Shown: positions 30,929 to 32,254 of the stretch, one piece after another
Numbering within the stretch: the stretch's first letter is position 1
How the letters are laid out: every line of letters starts with the position of its first letter
Assembly (NCBI GenBank): GCA_035632095.1
Contig: DASQHM010000131.1
Location: forward strand, 1 to 32,254
Length of the DNA: 32,254 nt
DNA from: DASQHM01 sp035632095
GTDB lineage: Bacteria; Pseudomonadota; Alphaproteobacteria; Ferrovibrionales; Ferrovibrionaceae
Reading direction: 5' to 3'
Position numbers and translations under genes: made by a program
Notes under the pieces: generated by a model
What the model was told of the DNA's origin: nothing
The model's database searches: none
What the model saw: the letters and a program-made list of their open reading frames with translations, nothing else

Positions 30929-30934
30929 TATAAT
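30929..30934 (+). promoter_or_regulatory. Perfect -10 hexamer just before uvrB
   Basis: A consensus TATAAT lies five bases before the uvrB ATG at 30940. Transcription would start at or next to the ATG, giving a leaderless mRNA. No good -35 hexamer is seen 16-18 bp upstream, and there is no ribosome site before the ATG. Confidence 0.45.
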
Positions 30935-30939
30935 CGGGC

Positions 30940-32254
30940 ATGGCCGCCAACCTCGATCCAGCCGCCTTCGAGCGGACCCTTCCGATGTTCGTGCCGCATC
31001 GCCCCGAGCGCCCGGAAAAGGGCGAAGGCGGCAAGCGCTTTGAGCTCGTCTCCGACTATGTGCCTTCCGGCGACCAACCGCAGGCGATCGAGGAACTGAC
31101 CGCCGGCACCGTCAAGGGCGAGCGCGATCAGGTGCTGCTCGGCGTGACCGGCTCGGGCAAGACCTTCACCATTGCGCATGTGATCCGCCGCACCCAGCGG
31201 CCGACCTTGATCCTGGCGCCGAACAAGACGCTCGCGGCGCAGCTCTACGGCGAGATGAAATCGTTCTTTCCGGAAAACGCGGTCGAGTACTTCGTGTCGT
31301 ACTACGACTATTACCAGCCGGAAGCCTATGTGCCGCGCACCGACACCTATATCGAGAAGGACGCGTCCATCAACGAGCAGATCGACCGCATGCGCCACGC
31401 GGCGACGCGAGCCCTGCTCGAACGCGACGACGTGATCATCGTCGCCTCGGTGAGCTGCATTTACGGCATCGGTTCGGTTGAGACCTATTCGGAGATGACG
31501 CTGCAACTGAAGACCGGACAGGTGATCGACCGCAGCAAGTTCCTGCGCCGCCTGGTGGAGCTGCAGTACCGCCGCAACGACGCCAATTTCACGCGCGGCG
31601 CCTTCCGCGTGCGCGGCGATTCCATCGAGGTCTTTCCGGCGCACTACGAGGATCGCGCTTGGCGCATCGGGCTGTTCGGCGACGAGATCGAAGGCATCGT
31701 GGAATTCGACCCGTTGACCGGGGAGAAGACCGACACGCTCGACCTGATCAAGATCTACGCGAACAGCCACTACGTGACTCCGAAGCCGACGCTGCAGCAG
31801 GCCGTCAAACAGATCAAACAGGACCTGATCCTGCGGCTCCAGGAATTGCGCGGCCAGGGCAAGCTCCTGGAAGCCCAGCGTCTCGAGCAGCGCGCCCAAT
31901 TCGACATGGAAATGATGGAGGCGACCGGCTCCTGCGCCGGGATCGAGAACTATTCGCGGTACCTGACGGGACGCAAGCCCGGCGAGCCGCCGCCCACGCT
32001 GTTCGAGTATCTGCCGGAAAATGCGCTCCTGATCGTCGACGAAAGCCATGTCACCGTGCCGCAGATCGGCGGCATGTTCCGCGGCGACTTCCGCCGCAAG
32101 GCCACGCTCGCCGAGTTCGGCTTCCGGCTGCCGTCGTGTATCGACAACCGGCCGCTCCGTTTTGCCGAGTGGGAAGCCATGCGGCCGCAGACCGTCTTCG
32201 TGTCCGCGACGCCCGGACCGTGGGAGCTGGAACGGACCGGCGGCGTCTTCGTGG
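30940..32254 (+). CDS. uvrB: Excinuclease ABC subunit B, 3' end outside window
   Basis: The first 438 residues of UvrB, the damage-verifying helicase-like subunit of nucleotide excision repair, run to the right edge. Walker A is GVTGSGKT (68-75). The DNA-clamping beta-hairpin begins FVSYYDYYQPEAYVPRTDTY, the DEAH-like box is LLIVDESHVTVPQIGGM, and FVSATPGPWELE follows near the end. All are intact. The start at 30940 (MAANLDPAAFERTLPMFVPH) has no ribosome site but a perfect -10 box just upstream; a second in-frame ATG at 30985 is an alternative start. Conserved similarity begins only near residue 33 (RFELVSDYVPSGDQPQAI), so both starts are compatible. Confidence 0.97.
   Translation, partial: MAANLDPAAFERTLPMFVPHRPERPEKGEGGKRFELVSDYVPSGDQPQAIEELTAGTVKGERDQVLLGVTGSGKTFTIAHVIRRTQRPTLILAPNKTLAAQLYGEMKSFFPENAVEYFVSYYDYYQPEAYVPRTDTYIEKDASINEQIDRMRHAATRALLERDDVIIVASVSCIYGIGSVETYSEMTLQLKTGQVIDRSKFLRRLVELQYRRNDANFTRGAFRVRGDSIEVFPAHYEDRAWRIGLFGDEIEGIVEFDPLTGEKTDTLDLIKIYANSHYVTPKPTLQQAVKQIKQDLILRLQELRGQGKLLEAQRLEQRAQFDMEMMEATGSCAGIENYSRYLTGRKPGEPPPTLFEYLPENALLIVDESHVTVPQIGGMFRGDFRRKATLAEFGFRLPSCIDNRPLRFAEWEAMRPQTVFVSATPGPWELERTGGVFV

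Overview
The window is a GC-rich chromosomal segment with bacterial gene order and very few gene-free stretches. It most resembles an alphaproteobacterium of the Hyphomicrobiales/Rhodospirillales side. The main reasons are a trxB gene followed by a LysR regulator of the LsrB/VtlR type, a DUF1127 small protein, a bacterial ELM1-family protein, and an orphan Flp pilin. No rRNA, tRNA, CRISPR array, prophage or insertion sequence was recognised.

Layout. 1-4108: a DUF559 gene cut by the left edge, divergent from carB, then greA. 4154-7751: an Lrp/AsnC regulator divergent from an ELM1-family gene, which is followed by a 647-residue protein of unknown function. 7910-10127: trxB, an LsrB/VtlR-type regulator and, directly downstream, a strongly structured small-RNA candidate with CUCCCA loops and a textbook terminator. 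10185-12428 (minus): a PLD-family (cardiolipin synthase-like) lipoprotein and a small lipoprotein. 12429-13504: an AT-rich regulatory stretch, an orphan Flp pilin, a strong hairpin and a 70-residue acidic protein. 13519-18408 (minus): a HAD phosphatase, msrP (no msrQ seen), an EF-G-like GTPase lacking the catalytic His, and a LysR regulator divergent from a GST gene. 18511-21704 (plus): GST, TetR with a flavin-type split-barrel protein, an ACT-like small protein and a dienelactone hydrolase. 21712-25878 (minus): a compact unit of aspartate-type aminotransferase, PanE-like reductase, RraA-like protein and serine hydrolase. 26092-32254: a soluble chemoreceptor with its sensor at the C-terminus, the DUF1127 gene, a GcvA-like LysR divergent from argD, an alpha/beta hydrolase, and uvrB cut by the right edge.

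The most interesting system is a possible stress/nutrient regulon. The LsrB/VtlR-type regulator sits beside an AbcR(alpha-r15)-like sRNA candidate. A compound motif upstream of the sRNA (AGGCGCGAT, then GTTGCA, then GCA) recurs about 17.7 kb away upstream of the DUF1127 gene. In Brucella, VtlR is known to activate both abcR2 and DUF1127 genes, so the two sites together suggest that this regulon is conserved here. All functional statements rest on reading translated sequence and recalled family knowledge; no database search was run.
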